NCBI GenBank assembly: GCA_900317555.1
Contig: ONHF01000006.1
Span: 86,100-150,099 of the forward strand
Reading direction: 5' to 3'
Origin: an uncultured Lachnospiraceae bacterium
GTDB lineage: Bacteria > Bacillota > Clostridia > Lachnospirales > Lachnospiraceae
Length of the DNA: 64,000 nucleotides
A program made the position numbers and the translations under genes. The number at the start of each line of letters is the position of its first letter. Position 1 is the first letter of the stretch. Under the pieces are notes generated by a model. The model saw only the letters and a list, made by a program, of their open reading frames with translations, was not told where the DNA came from and ran no database searches. Positions 17,206 to 25,119 of the stretch are shown in pieces.

Positions 17206-20200
17206 TTGGCTGAAAAACTGTTTTTTGAGGTTCTGCCGACCGTCCGTGTCGACAAAGGAATGCAGGATCTTTTCCGGGATGTGAAGATATCCAAGGTGAG
17301 TCTGAGCAAGGGCAGAGACCGCCTTCGGATTTATATGATATCCCGGCATCTGATTCCGAAAAAATTCATCTACAGGATGGAAAACGAGATCACGGGTGAA
17401 GTCTGTCATGGAACGGACGTACAGGCGGAGCTGATCGAACGGTATGACCTCTCGCGCCAGTATAACGCGAAGAGTCTGATGCAGGCCTACAGAGATTCGA
17501 TCACACTTGAAATGTGGAAGAAGAGCCCGATTGAAGGCAGTCTTTTCGGCAGCGCGGATATCGAATATCCGGAAGATAATGTCATTCTCCTGCGCATGGA
17601 GAAGAACGCGCTCGGAGAAGCAGAAGAAAAGAGGATGAAGGACCTGCTTGGCTCGATTTTCGTAGAAAGATGCGGGCTGGACGTTCATTTTCAGATGGAA
17701 TATTCTCTTCCTGTGCGCAGCCATGCGCGCGCGGTTCTGGATGCGCAGACTCCTGTGACGAAAGAAGCTGCTGCCGGCACGGCAGAAAACGAAGCTCCGG
17801 ACGCTGCGGGACCGGAGCAGACCGGCAGTACAGAGGCTGTGACAGAGCCTTCCGGACCGCAGACCCGAAAGGATGCCGGGGGCGAACAGGGCAGCGCGAA
17901 GAAGGTGAAGAAGAATCGCGCAGTGCTTGGGTTCATCCGCTCCAGGAATCCTGCGGTCATCTGCGGCCGTGATTTTGACGATCATGTTATACCGATCAAG
18001 GACATTGTCGGAGAAATCGGAGAAGTCTGCGTCCGCGGTCAGATCAGGAGCAGTGAAAGACGCGATATCAGGAACGACAAAACAATTATCAAGTGCGTCA
18101 TTACCGACTTTACCGATTCGATTATTGTAAAGCTTTTCGCGCCGACCGAAGTCGCAGAGCAGACGATGAACCGGCTGGCTCCGGAAAAATTCATCAAGGT
18201 CAAGGGATTCACGAAGCTGGATACCTACGACCATGAAATCACCATCACATCGCCTTCGGGGATCATGGAGATCCCCTCTTTTGTGGTACACAGAGAAGAC
18301 CATTACAACCAAAAACGCGTCGAGCTGCACCTGCACACAAAAATGAGCGATATGGACGGTGTATCCGAATGCAAGGATCTTGTCGAGCGGGCGTACAACT
18401 GGGGAATGCCCGCGGTCGCAATAACTGATCATGGCAACATTCAGGCTTTTCCGGATGCAAATCATGTCGTGCAAAAGCTCTTTGATAAGGCAAATGAAAA
18501 ACGCGCGAAGGAGAATCTCCCGCCTGTTGACCGCCAGAATTTTTTCAAAGTCATTTACGGCGTAGAATGCTACCTTGTCGATGATCTGCGGCAGATCGTC
18601 ACGTTCGGAGATACGGCGAATGATCCTGCCTTTACAGACAAAGCCTCATATATCACAGAAGCCGGAGAAGAACCGTCTCCCGGAGACTACAGCGTGGAAA
18701 AAGGCTCGTATGTTATTTTTGATATCGAGACGACCGGTTTTTCCTGTGATAATGATAAGATCATTGAAATCGGCGCTGTCCGCTATGAAAAAGGCGTGCG
18801 CACAGGAGAGTTTTCCGAATTTATCAATCCGGGTATTCCCATCCCATACAGAATTACACAGCTGACCAGCATCACGGACGAGATGGTCATGCAGGCGCCT
18901 CCCGTCAGTGAGGTTTTGCCGCGCTTTCTGGAGTTCTGCAAGGGCTGTGTCACGGTCGGACACAATGTCAGCTTCGATATCAGTTTTATCCGGAAAAATG
19001 CGCGTGATCTCGGACTGCCATGTCCTCTGACAACGATTGATACGATGGACATGGCAAGGACTGTTTTGCCGGGCCATAAAAGCTACAACCTGGACGCTGT
19101 CGGAAAGCTGTTGAACGTCGTCAATCCACATCATCACCGCGCGGTGGACGACGCCGCGACAACCGCGGAAATCTTCATCCGGCTGCTTCCGATGTTCACA
19201 GAAAAAGGAGCTGTGACGCTCCGGGGCATCAACGCGATGGCACAGGACGACCCGGATATTATCCGGAGAAAACGGCCGTATCATTGCATTCTGCTCGCGA
19301 GAAATACCATCGGCAGAGTCAACCTGTACCGTCTGATCAGCGCGTCTCACCTGACGTACTTCTATCAGAAGCCGAAGATTCCCAAGAGCCTTCTGATCAA
19401 ATACAGGGAAGGGCTGCTCGTCGGCTCCGCCTGCGTCGCGGGAGAACTGTATCAGGCGATTCTGGATCAGAGGAGCGAAGAGAGAATCGCGGAAATCGTA
19501 CAGTTTTATGACTATCTGGAAATCCAGCCTAGGGACAACAACCGGTTTCTGATCTCGTCCGAACGCTATGAGAAGATAAAAAGCGAAGAGGATGTGCTGA
19601 ACATCAACCGGAGAATCGTGGCACTTGGCGATAAATTCGGAAAGCCGGTTGCCGCCACCTGCGATGTGCATTTCCTTGATCCGGAAGATCAGATTTACCG
19701 CACAATTTTGCAGGACAGTATGGGTATGGGCGGCGACGCCGAGGAGCCGGCACCTCTGTACCTGCGGACGACCGATGAGATGATGGATGAATTCGCGTAT
19801 CTGGGACAGACGAAGTGCGAGGAAGTCGTCATCACGAACACCAATAAAATCGCGGATATGATCGAACCGATTTCGCCTGTGCGCCCGGACAAATGCCCTC
19901 CTGTCATTCAGGATTCGGACAAGCAGCTGCGGGAAATCTGCTATAACAAGGCACATGCGATGTACGGCGATCCGCTGCCGGAAATTGTGTCGAAGCGCCT
20001 CGAGAGAGAATTGACTTCGATCATTAAAAACGGCTATTCGGTGATGTATATCATCGCGCAGAAGCTGGTGTGGAAATCCAATGAGGACGGGTACCTGGTC
20101 GGTTCGAGAGGATCGGTGGGATCTTCGTTTGTTGCAACCATGGCCGGCATTACGGAAGTCAATCCGCTCTCCCCGCATTACTACTGTGAAAAATGCCATT

Positions 20201-21816
20201 ACTCGGATTTTGACTCTGATCTTGTGAAGTCCTACGCGGGCAAGTGCGGCGTCGATATGCCGGACAAAACATGTCCGAAATGCGGCGCGCCTCTGATCAA
20301 GGCGGGATTTGATATCCCGTTTGAGACGTTCCTTGGCTTCAAGGGAGACAAGGAGCCTGATATTGATCTGAATTTCTCAGGGGAATATCAGGCGAAGGCA
20401 CATGCATATACGAAGGTTATTTTCGGACACGAGCAGACCTTCAAGGCGGGTACGATCGCGACTGTAGCGGATAAAACAGCGTTCGGCTACGTCCGCGGCT
20501 ACTGCGAGCGGCACCAGAAGTCGATCCGGGGCTGCGAAATGCAGCGGCTTTCAGAGGGAATCACCGGCGTCAGGAGGAGTACAGGACAGCACCCGGGCGG
20601 TATCGTCGTACTGCCGGTTGGTGAAGAAATCAATACGTTCACGCCGGTGCAGCACCCGGCGAATGATATGACGACGAATATCGTCACGACGCATTTTGAC
20701 TATCATTCCATTGATCACAATCTGCTGAAGCTCGATATTCTGGGACATGATGACCCGACGATGATCCGCATGCTGCAGGATCTGACCGGGATCGATCCGA
20801 TGAACATTCCGATTGCGGACCCGAAGGTCATGAGCCTTTTTACGTCGACAAAAGCGCTCGGCATTACGCCGGAGCAGAACGGCGGCATCAAGGTCGGGAC
20901 ACTGGGCGTCCCCGAATTCGGTACGAAGTTTGTCATGGGAATGCTGCAGGATACGCAGCCGAAAACGCTGTCCGAGCTGATCAAGATCTCCGGTCTCTCG
21001 CATGGAACCGATGTCTGGCTTGGAAACGCGCAGGAGGCAATTGCAAACGGATTCTGTACGCTGGCAACCTGCATTGGCTGCCGTGACGATATCATGACGT
21101 ATCTGATCGGCAAAGGACTGGACCCGTCGGAGAGTTTCAAGATCATGGAGAACGTCCGGAAGGGAAAGGTTGCCGGCGGAGGCGTCAAGCAGTGGCCGCA
21201 GTGGTGTGAAGATATGAAAGAGCATGGCGTACCGGACTGGTACATGCGCTGCTGTGAGAAAATCAAGTACATGTTTCCAAAGGGGCATGCGGTCGCTTAC
21301 GTCATGATGGCGCTGCGAATCGCGTGGTTCAAGGTTTACCGGCCGGCGGCGTATTACGCGGCATACTATACGATCCGCGCCAAGGCATTTGACTATGAGC
21401 TGATGGCGCAGGGGCAGGCACATCTTCTGGATGTCATGGAGCAGTATAACGCGAGAAAAGACGAACTGACGCAGGCGGAGCAGTCGCAGCTCGATGATAT
21501 GATGATTGTGCGGGAGATGTATGCGCGGGGGATTTGTTTTGCTCCGATGGATATTACAAAAGCAAAAGGCAGACATTTCCAGACGGTTGATGACCGCACA
21601 CTGATGCCTTCGTTCAACAGCATTGCCGGAATGGGGGACAAGGCGGCGGATCAGCTGGAAGAAGCCGTCAAACTGGGCCCGTTTGTGTCCAAGCAGGATG
21701 TGCGCGACCGCGCGAAGATCTCCGGTACGATTGTGGATAAAATGGTATCGCTTGGTATGCTCGGGGATCTGCCGGATACGAATCAGTTCAGTCTGTTTGA
21801 TCTGGGAATGCGTTAA
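17206..21816 (+). CDS. polC: DNA polymerase III alpha subunit, PolC type
   Basis: The Gram-positive replicative polymerase, with its own proofreading exonuclease. At 1536 residues it is longer than the Bacillus enzyme. Order: N-terminal domain; an Ala/Glu/Gly-rich linker (about 185-245); OB fold; PHP domain with ELHLHTKMSDMDGV (about 370); DEDDh exonuclease inserted in it with FDIETTGF (about 505) and GHNVSFDISFIRKN; then the polymerase core with YLVGSRGSVGSS, a CEKC...CPKC zinc knuckle (about 993-1028) and the catalytic PDIDLNFSGEYQ (about 1049). The start is TTG with TGAGGT 6 bases before it. It closes the pyrH-polC block. Confidence 0.97.
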   Translation: MAEKLFFEVLPTVRVDKGMQDLFRDVKISKVSLSKGRDRLRIYMISRHLIPKKFIYRMENEITGEVCHGTDVQAELIERYDLSRQYNAKSLMQAYRDSITLEMWKKSPIEGSLFGSADIEYPEDNVILLRMEKNALGEAEEKRMKDLLGSIFVERCGLDVHFQMEYSLPVRSHARAVLDAQTPVTKEAAAGTAENEAPDAAGPEQTGSTEAVTEPSGPQTRKDAGGEQGSAKKVKKNRAVLGFIRSRNPAVICGRDFDDHVIPIKDIVGEIGEVCVRGQIRSSERRDIRNDKTIIKCVITDFTDSIIVKLFAPTEVAEQTMNRLAPEKFIKVKGFTKLDTYDHEITITSPSGIMEIPSFVVHREDHYNQKRVELHLHTKMSDMDGVSECKDLVERAYNWGMPAVAITDHGNIQAFPDANHVVQKLFDKANEKRAKENLPPVDRQNFFKVIYGVECYLVDDLRQIVTFGDTANDPAFTDKASYITEAGEEPSPGDYSVEKGSYVIFDIETTGFSCDNDKIIEIGAVRYEKGVRTGEFSEFINPGIPIPYRITQLTSITDEMVMQAPPVSEVLPRFLEFCKGCVTVGHNVSFDISFIRKNARDLGLPCPLTTIDTMDMARTVLPGHKSYNLDAVGKLLNVVNPHHHRAVDDAATTAEIFIRLLPMFTEKGAVTLRGINAMAQDDPDIIRRKRPYHCILLARNTIGRVNLYRLISASHLTYFYQKPKIPKSLLIKYREGLLVGSACVAGELYQAILDQRSEERIAEIVQFYDYLEIQPRDNNRFLISSERYEKIKSEEDVLNINRRIVALGDKFGKPVAATCDVHFLDPEDQIYRTILQDSMGMGGDAEEPAPLYLRTTDEMMDEFAYLGQTKCEEVVITNTNKIADMIEPISPVRPDKCPPVIQDSDKQLREICYNKAHAMYGDPLPEIVSKRLERELTSIIKNGYSVMYIIAQKLVWKSNEDGYLVGSRGSVGSSFVATMAGITEVNPLSPHYYCEKCHYSDFDSDLVKSYAGKCGVDMPDKTCPKCGAPLIKAGFDIPFETFLGFKGDKEPDIDLNFSGEYQAKAHAYTKVIFGHEQTFKAGTIATVADKTAFGYVRGYCERHQKSIRGCEMQRLSEGITGVRRSTGQHPGGIVVLPVGEEINTFTPVQHPANDMTTNIVTTHFDYHSIDHNLLKLDILGHDDPTMIRMLQDLTGIDPMNIPIADPKVMSLFTSTKALGITPEQNGGIKVGTLGVPEFGTKFVMGMLQDTQPKTLSELIKISGLSHGTDVWLGNAQEAIANGFCTLATCIGCRDDIMTYLIGKGLDPSESFKIMENVRKGKVAGGGVKQWPQWCEDMKEHGVPDWYMRCCEKIKYMFPKGHAVAYVMMALRIAWFKVYRPAAYYAAYYTIRAKAFDYELMAQGQAHLLDVMEQYNARKDELTQAEQSQLDDMMIVREMYARGICFAPMDITKAKGRHFQTVDDRTLMPSFNSIAGMGDKAADQLEEAVKLGPFVSKQDVRDRAKISGTIVDKMVSLGMLGDLPDTNQFSLFDLGMR

Positions 21817-21828
21817 ATAGGGGGAGTA

Positions 21829-22557
21829 ATGGAGTTTGCTGTCATCAGCGAGAGCATCCGGGAGACCAAAAAGATCTACGGCGCAATCTATGAGTGGGGG
21901 ATGCGCAGGAAAAAGGCACCTTCGGTCCGTACTTTCCGGAGCGCAAGAGAATACCTGAAAGCGGATACCGGCGGATTTACGATGACGTTCATCGCTCTCC
22001 ATGACAGCACCGGCATGGAACTGCTGCAGCGGCTGTACGAACAGAACGCACCGGGACTTTTCATCTTTGTCTCGGACGATGAGAGGCAGGCACTGCAGGC
22101 AATCCGCTGCCATGTGTTCGGGTATTATGTGCGTCCTGTCAATAAAGAGAAGGTTATGACGTCGCTGGATGACATGATTCTTTTTGAGAAGCGGTTCGAC
22201 GCGAGGAAACAGGTGACCTTTCCTTCCCACAGGCAGAAAGTAACACTGCCTGTGGCTTCGATCGAGTATATCCTGTCCGACAATCATTATATTGATGTGT
22301 ATGCAGCGTCCAGCGAGCCCGGCAGGCCTTCGTTTTCCTGCCGGATGAAGCTTTCGGAAGCCGAGCAGCTGCTCGATGATGCCCGGTTCCTCCACTGTAA
22401 CAGGGGAGTCCTCATCAATATGGACCGCGTCGCGTCTTTCGATGACAGACAGTTCCTGCGCATGGAAAACGGAGAGAACTTTGAAATTAAAAAGAGCGGA
22501 CGCAGCCAGATCGCGGGCCTCCTGCGGCACTACAGGAAAGAAAGCCGGTTAGGATAA
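21829..22557 (+). CDS. LytTR-family regulator with degenerate receiver domain
   Basis: The 242-residue protein has a receiver-like N-terminal half (about 1-115) and a LytTR DNA-binding half (about 130-235) with IEYILSDNHYIDVY, FLHCNRGVLINMDRV and the FEIKKSGRSQI end. In the receiver the phospho-acceptor position is Ala56 (FIALHDSTG where FLDI would stand), the N-terminal acidic pair is replaced by Ser-Glu (VISES), and the conserved Lys before Pro is Arg (YYVRPV). It therefore is probably not switched by a histidine kinase, and no kinase gene is nearby. GGGGGAG precedes the ATG. It lies 12 bases after polC and its end overlaps the end of the convergent AAA gene by 9 bases. DNA targets are unknown. 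Confidence 0.85.
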   Translation: MEFAVISESIRETKKIYGAIYEWGMRRKKAPSVRTFRSAREYLKADTGGFTMTFIALHDSTGMELLQRLYEQNAPGLFIFVSDDERQALQAIRCHVFGYYVRPVNKEKVMTSLDDMILFEKRFDARKQVTFPSHRQKVTLPVASIEYILSDNHYIDVYAASSEPGRPSFSCRMKLSEAEQLLDDARFLHCNRGVLINMDRVASFDDRQFLRMENGENFEIKKSGRSQIAGLLRHYRKESRLG

Positions 22558-24357
22558 GAGAATTGAGCGCACATCATCCGCGTTAAATGTAACACCGGCA
22601 AGGTGTTTTGTCTCAATCTGGAAGAGGGCGTTTGCCGCGAGATGTTCCGCGGCCTGCTCGAGATCCCGGACGCCCGGCATATCGGAATACAGATCAATAA
22701 TCGCGTCTACCGCGCTGTCCCGTATGACGCATTCATCCTTGTCCATTTCCATTTTCCGGAGAACTTTCGGAAGAGAGTATTTCTTGAAAATGATCTTCTT
22801 CTCATCGTGTGTATAGTCCGGAATATCAATCACTGCAAAACGGGTCAGGAGCGGATCGCTGATTCTGCTCTTGTCGTTTGCCGTGGCGATCGGATATACG
22901 CCCTGGGTGGGAATCGTGCATTCGATATAGTTGTCCGTGTAACCAAGTCCGTCCAGAAGCGTTAACAGCGCGTCTGCCGGGTTTCCGGAGGAGCCGCGCG
23001 CGTCGGATTTATCCAGCTCGTTGATAATAAATACAAGATTGGAGGCACCGGCCTGGGAAAAAGCTTCCATGATTTTGCCGGGCTTCGCGTTTGCGTAGAC
23101 TCTGGGGCTGCCGGTCAGCGCCTCGCTGTCATGAATGGCGCTCATGTCGAGAGACGTCCAGGGAAGACGCAGAATTTTGGCAACCGCGTAGGCAATCTGG
23201 GATTTTCCGGTGCCTGCCGGTCCGCAGAGAAGAAGGCCGTAGCTTGGAAGCGTATGCGTCCGGTTAATCTGGATGATGGTTTCAATGACACGCTGCTTGA
23301 CTTTTTCAAGGCCGTACAGCTCTTCATTTAGAATACGTCTTGCCTTGTCCGGATCGATGGATTCGAAATAGGTATCTTTCCAGCGGATATGCAGCATCAT
23401 CGAGAGAGCGCGCTGCGCGTGGCGCTTCTCCTCGGGACTGATTGTGTTCGTATTGATCAGCGCGATGTTACGGTGGCACCAGTTCAGAATATTCCGGGGC
23501 AGCGTTTCACCTGTGATCTCCAGAAAATCCACCATACTCGGCATGTCCGTCAGAAGCATATCCTGCGGTATGTTCTCCGCTTCTTCGCCCTCCGGCAGGT
23601 CTTCCGGCGGATTGGAAGCCAGAAGGCGCTGAATGGAGAGCTGCAGAAAATCATTATTGGCAGTCTCAATGCTCTGGTTCGAGTTAATGTCGACAGCCCG
23701 GATCTTATAAACTGCGTAGCCCCTCCGGCAGGGGATGCCGGAGAGCCGGACGCCGATATGGCTTTTCCCAAGCCATTGCACGAGCCGGATAAAACGCCGG
23801 TCAAGCATCAGAATATCACAGCTGTGAAGCCTTCCGCCCGCGGTATATTCAAACGAGGAGCGCCTGTCCGGATTCGTGAATGCGCCGTTTTGATGATGCG
23901 GAAGAACGTGCGGCATGTCTTCGAGGATCAGGATCGGATGGTTTTCATCCGCATGGTGCGCATCGCTGCGCTCTATGGTATAGGTAATGACAGGCGCAGG
24001 CGCAGCGTCTTTGCCGGCACTTTGCGGCCTTGATTCTGCGGAGGCATGGCTGCCTTCCGCCGGTGCGGACGTTGATCCTTCGAAAGGCGCGGATTCTGCT
24101 GCATTTTCCTTCCGTGAAGCTCCGCCTTCCGGCCTGACCTGCGCTGTCGGATCGCCTTCTCCCTTTTCAATAAAACCGAGCGTTGTATAACTGGAAAGCA
24201 CACCGTCCAGATCGGCGTCGCTTAGAGATCCGCTCTGATCCCGCAGCAGTGTTTCCCAGAAAGAGCGCAGATTCGAAAGCTCCGAAGCTGTAACTTTGCT
24301 TGTATAGCGCATGCCGTTGGCCTGCAGAATTTCTTCAAAAGTCGTAAATGGTTTCAT
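22549..24357 (-). CDS. Lon-like AAA+ ATPase without protease domain
   Basis: A 602-residue protein. The N-terminal half has a low-complexity Ser/Ala/Glu linker (about 70-120) and no family I know. The C-terminal half is an AAA module most like that of Lon: LYGLEKVKQRVIETI, Walker A CGPAGTGKSQIAYAV (near 380), a Lon-type GSPRVYANAKPGKIMEAF region, Walker B FIINELDKSD (near 440), and MPGVRDLEQ of the lid. The chain ends at the lid; the Ser-Lys peptidase of Lon is absent. Walker B has Asn in place of the usual Asp, though Glu is kept, so hydrolysis may be altered. GAGAAGAAGG precedes the ATG. It is divergent from an HD-domain gene and convergent with the LytTR gene. Role unknown; a remodelling or adaptor ATPase is inference. 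Confidence 0.8.
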   Translation of the reverse strand: MKPFTTFEEILQANGMRYTSKVTASELSNLRSFWETLLRDQSGSLSDADLDGVLSSYTTLGFIEKGEGDPTAQVRPEGGASRKENAAESAPFEGSTSAPAEGSHASAESRPQSAGKDAAPAPVITYTIERSDAHHADENHPILILEDMPHVLPHHQNGAFTNPDRRSSFEYTAGGRLHSCDILMLDRRFIRLVQWLGKSHIGVRLSGIPCRRGYAVYKIRAVDINSNQSIETANNDFLQLSIQRLLASNPPEDLPEGEEAENIPQDMLLTDMPSMVDFLEITGETLPRNILNWCHRNIALINTNTISPEEKRHAQRALSMMLHIRWKDTYFESIDPDKARRILNEELYGLEKVKQRVIETIIQINRTHTLPSYGLLLCGPAGTGKSQIAYAVAKILRLPWTSLDMSAIHDSEALTGSPRVYANAKPGKIMEAFSQAGASNLVFIINELDKSDARGSSGNPADALLTLLDGLGYTDNYIECTIPTQGVYPIATANDKSRISDPLLTRFAVIDIPDYTHDEKKIIFKKYSLPKVLRKMEMDKDECVIRDSAVDAIIDLYSDMPGVRDLEQAAEHLAANALFQIETKHLAGVTFNADDVRSILLS

Positions 24358-24434
24358 TCCTTCTTCTCCCCGGCTCTTTTGCGGAGCCTGCCACCATTAT
24401 ACAGGGACATCGCATGATTTAACAGAAACTTCAT

Positions 24435-24463
24435 TTGATTTTTCAGGGCAAAGCATCTATGAT
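24435..24463 (+). promoter_or_regulatory. Promoter of the HD-domain gene
   Basis: TTGATT (24435-24440), 17 bases, TATGAT (24458-24463), about 43 bases before the ATG at 24506, inside the divergent gap with the AAA gene. Confidence 0.65.
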
Positions 24464-24505
24464 GTTCGTGATGTCAAGGGACACGAAAGACCGGAGAGGA
24501 GAAGA

Positions 24506-25018
24506 ATGGAAGAAAGAGAGTATCTTTTGGAACAGATGAATCTGTATGGCAGGACAGTTCTTGCAAGCCCGCAGTTCCGGCGCACATTTACGCAGACTCA
24601 TCATTTCCGGACAACAGTCGGAGATCATTCGGTAAATGTAACGCTTGCATCTTTATGGCTGTGCCGGTTTCTCTCCAGATTCGGTATTCATACGGACCCG
24701 AAACGGATGACAACGGCAGCGCTTTGCCACGATCTTGGTATTATCGGCCGTTATGACAAGTTTAACAGCAACAGGGAATGCTGCAGGCAGCACCCGATTG
24801 ATTCCGCGGCGATTGCGAAGGAGCTTCTTCCGAATGCGGATCAGGAAACCCTGGAAATTATTAAAGATCATATGTGGCCTGTGACCGGCAGCATGCCGCG
24901 CACATGGGAGGGATTTATTATTACGATCGCCGACAAGTACTGTGCTGTCCGGGAACTTACCGGAAGGGAATATCATACGCAGAAGATTTCTCTGCGCCCC
25001 GCGGCGGTCAGAAGATAG
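24506..25018 (+). CDS. HD-domain phosphohydrolase-like protein
   Basis: A 170-residue single-domain HD protein. The metal ligands are in order: His in TTVGDHSVNV, the His-Asp pair in ALCHDLGIIG, and Asp in TIADKYCAVR. HD proteins hydrolyse phosphate esters of nucleotides or cyclic dinucleotides; the substrate here cannot be read. I chose ATG 24506 because GGAGAGGAGAAG precedes it and a good promoter lies at the right distance; a longer in-frame reading from 24311 would run back through the promoter and into the opposite gene. It is divergent from the AAA gene. Confidence 0.82.
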   Translation: MEEREYLLEQMNLYGRTVLASPQFRRTFTQTHHFRTTVGDHSVNVTLASLWLCRFLSRFGIHTDPKRMTTAALCHDLGIIGRYDKFNSNRECCRQHPIDSAAIAKELLPNADQETLEIIKDHMWPVTGSMPRTWEGFIITIADKYCAVRELTGREYHTQKISLRPAAVRR

Positions 25019-25063
25019 CCCGTATTGCATTACCGGAAATCAAATGGAAGATTATATGGATAG

Positions 25064-25108
25064 AAAAAGGGAACCCGCGCGAATCACTTCGCGCGGGTTC
25101 CTTTTTTT
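25064..25108. terminator. Bidirectional terminator between HD gene and LtaS-like gene
   Basis: Perfect 14-base arms (GGAACCCGCGCGAA / TTCGCGCGGGTTCC), flanked by AAAAA on the left and TTTTTTT on the right, so it can stop both convergent transcripts. Confidence 0.92.
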
Positions 25109-25119
25109 CGGGCTTGCTG

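Noticed and set aside
20551-22530. A 659-codon - strand frame opposite polC and the LytTR gene
   Set aside because: Shadow of the codon bias of the two real genes; no recognisable domain.
24311-24505. Upstream extension of the HD protein
   Set aside because: It would overlap the AAA gene start and the promoter; ATG 24506 has a good ribosome site.
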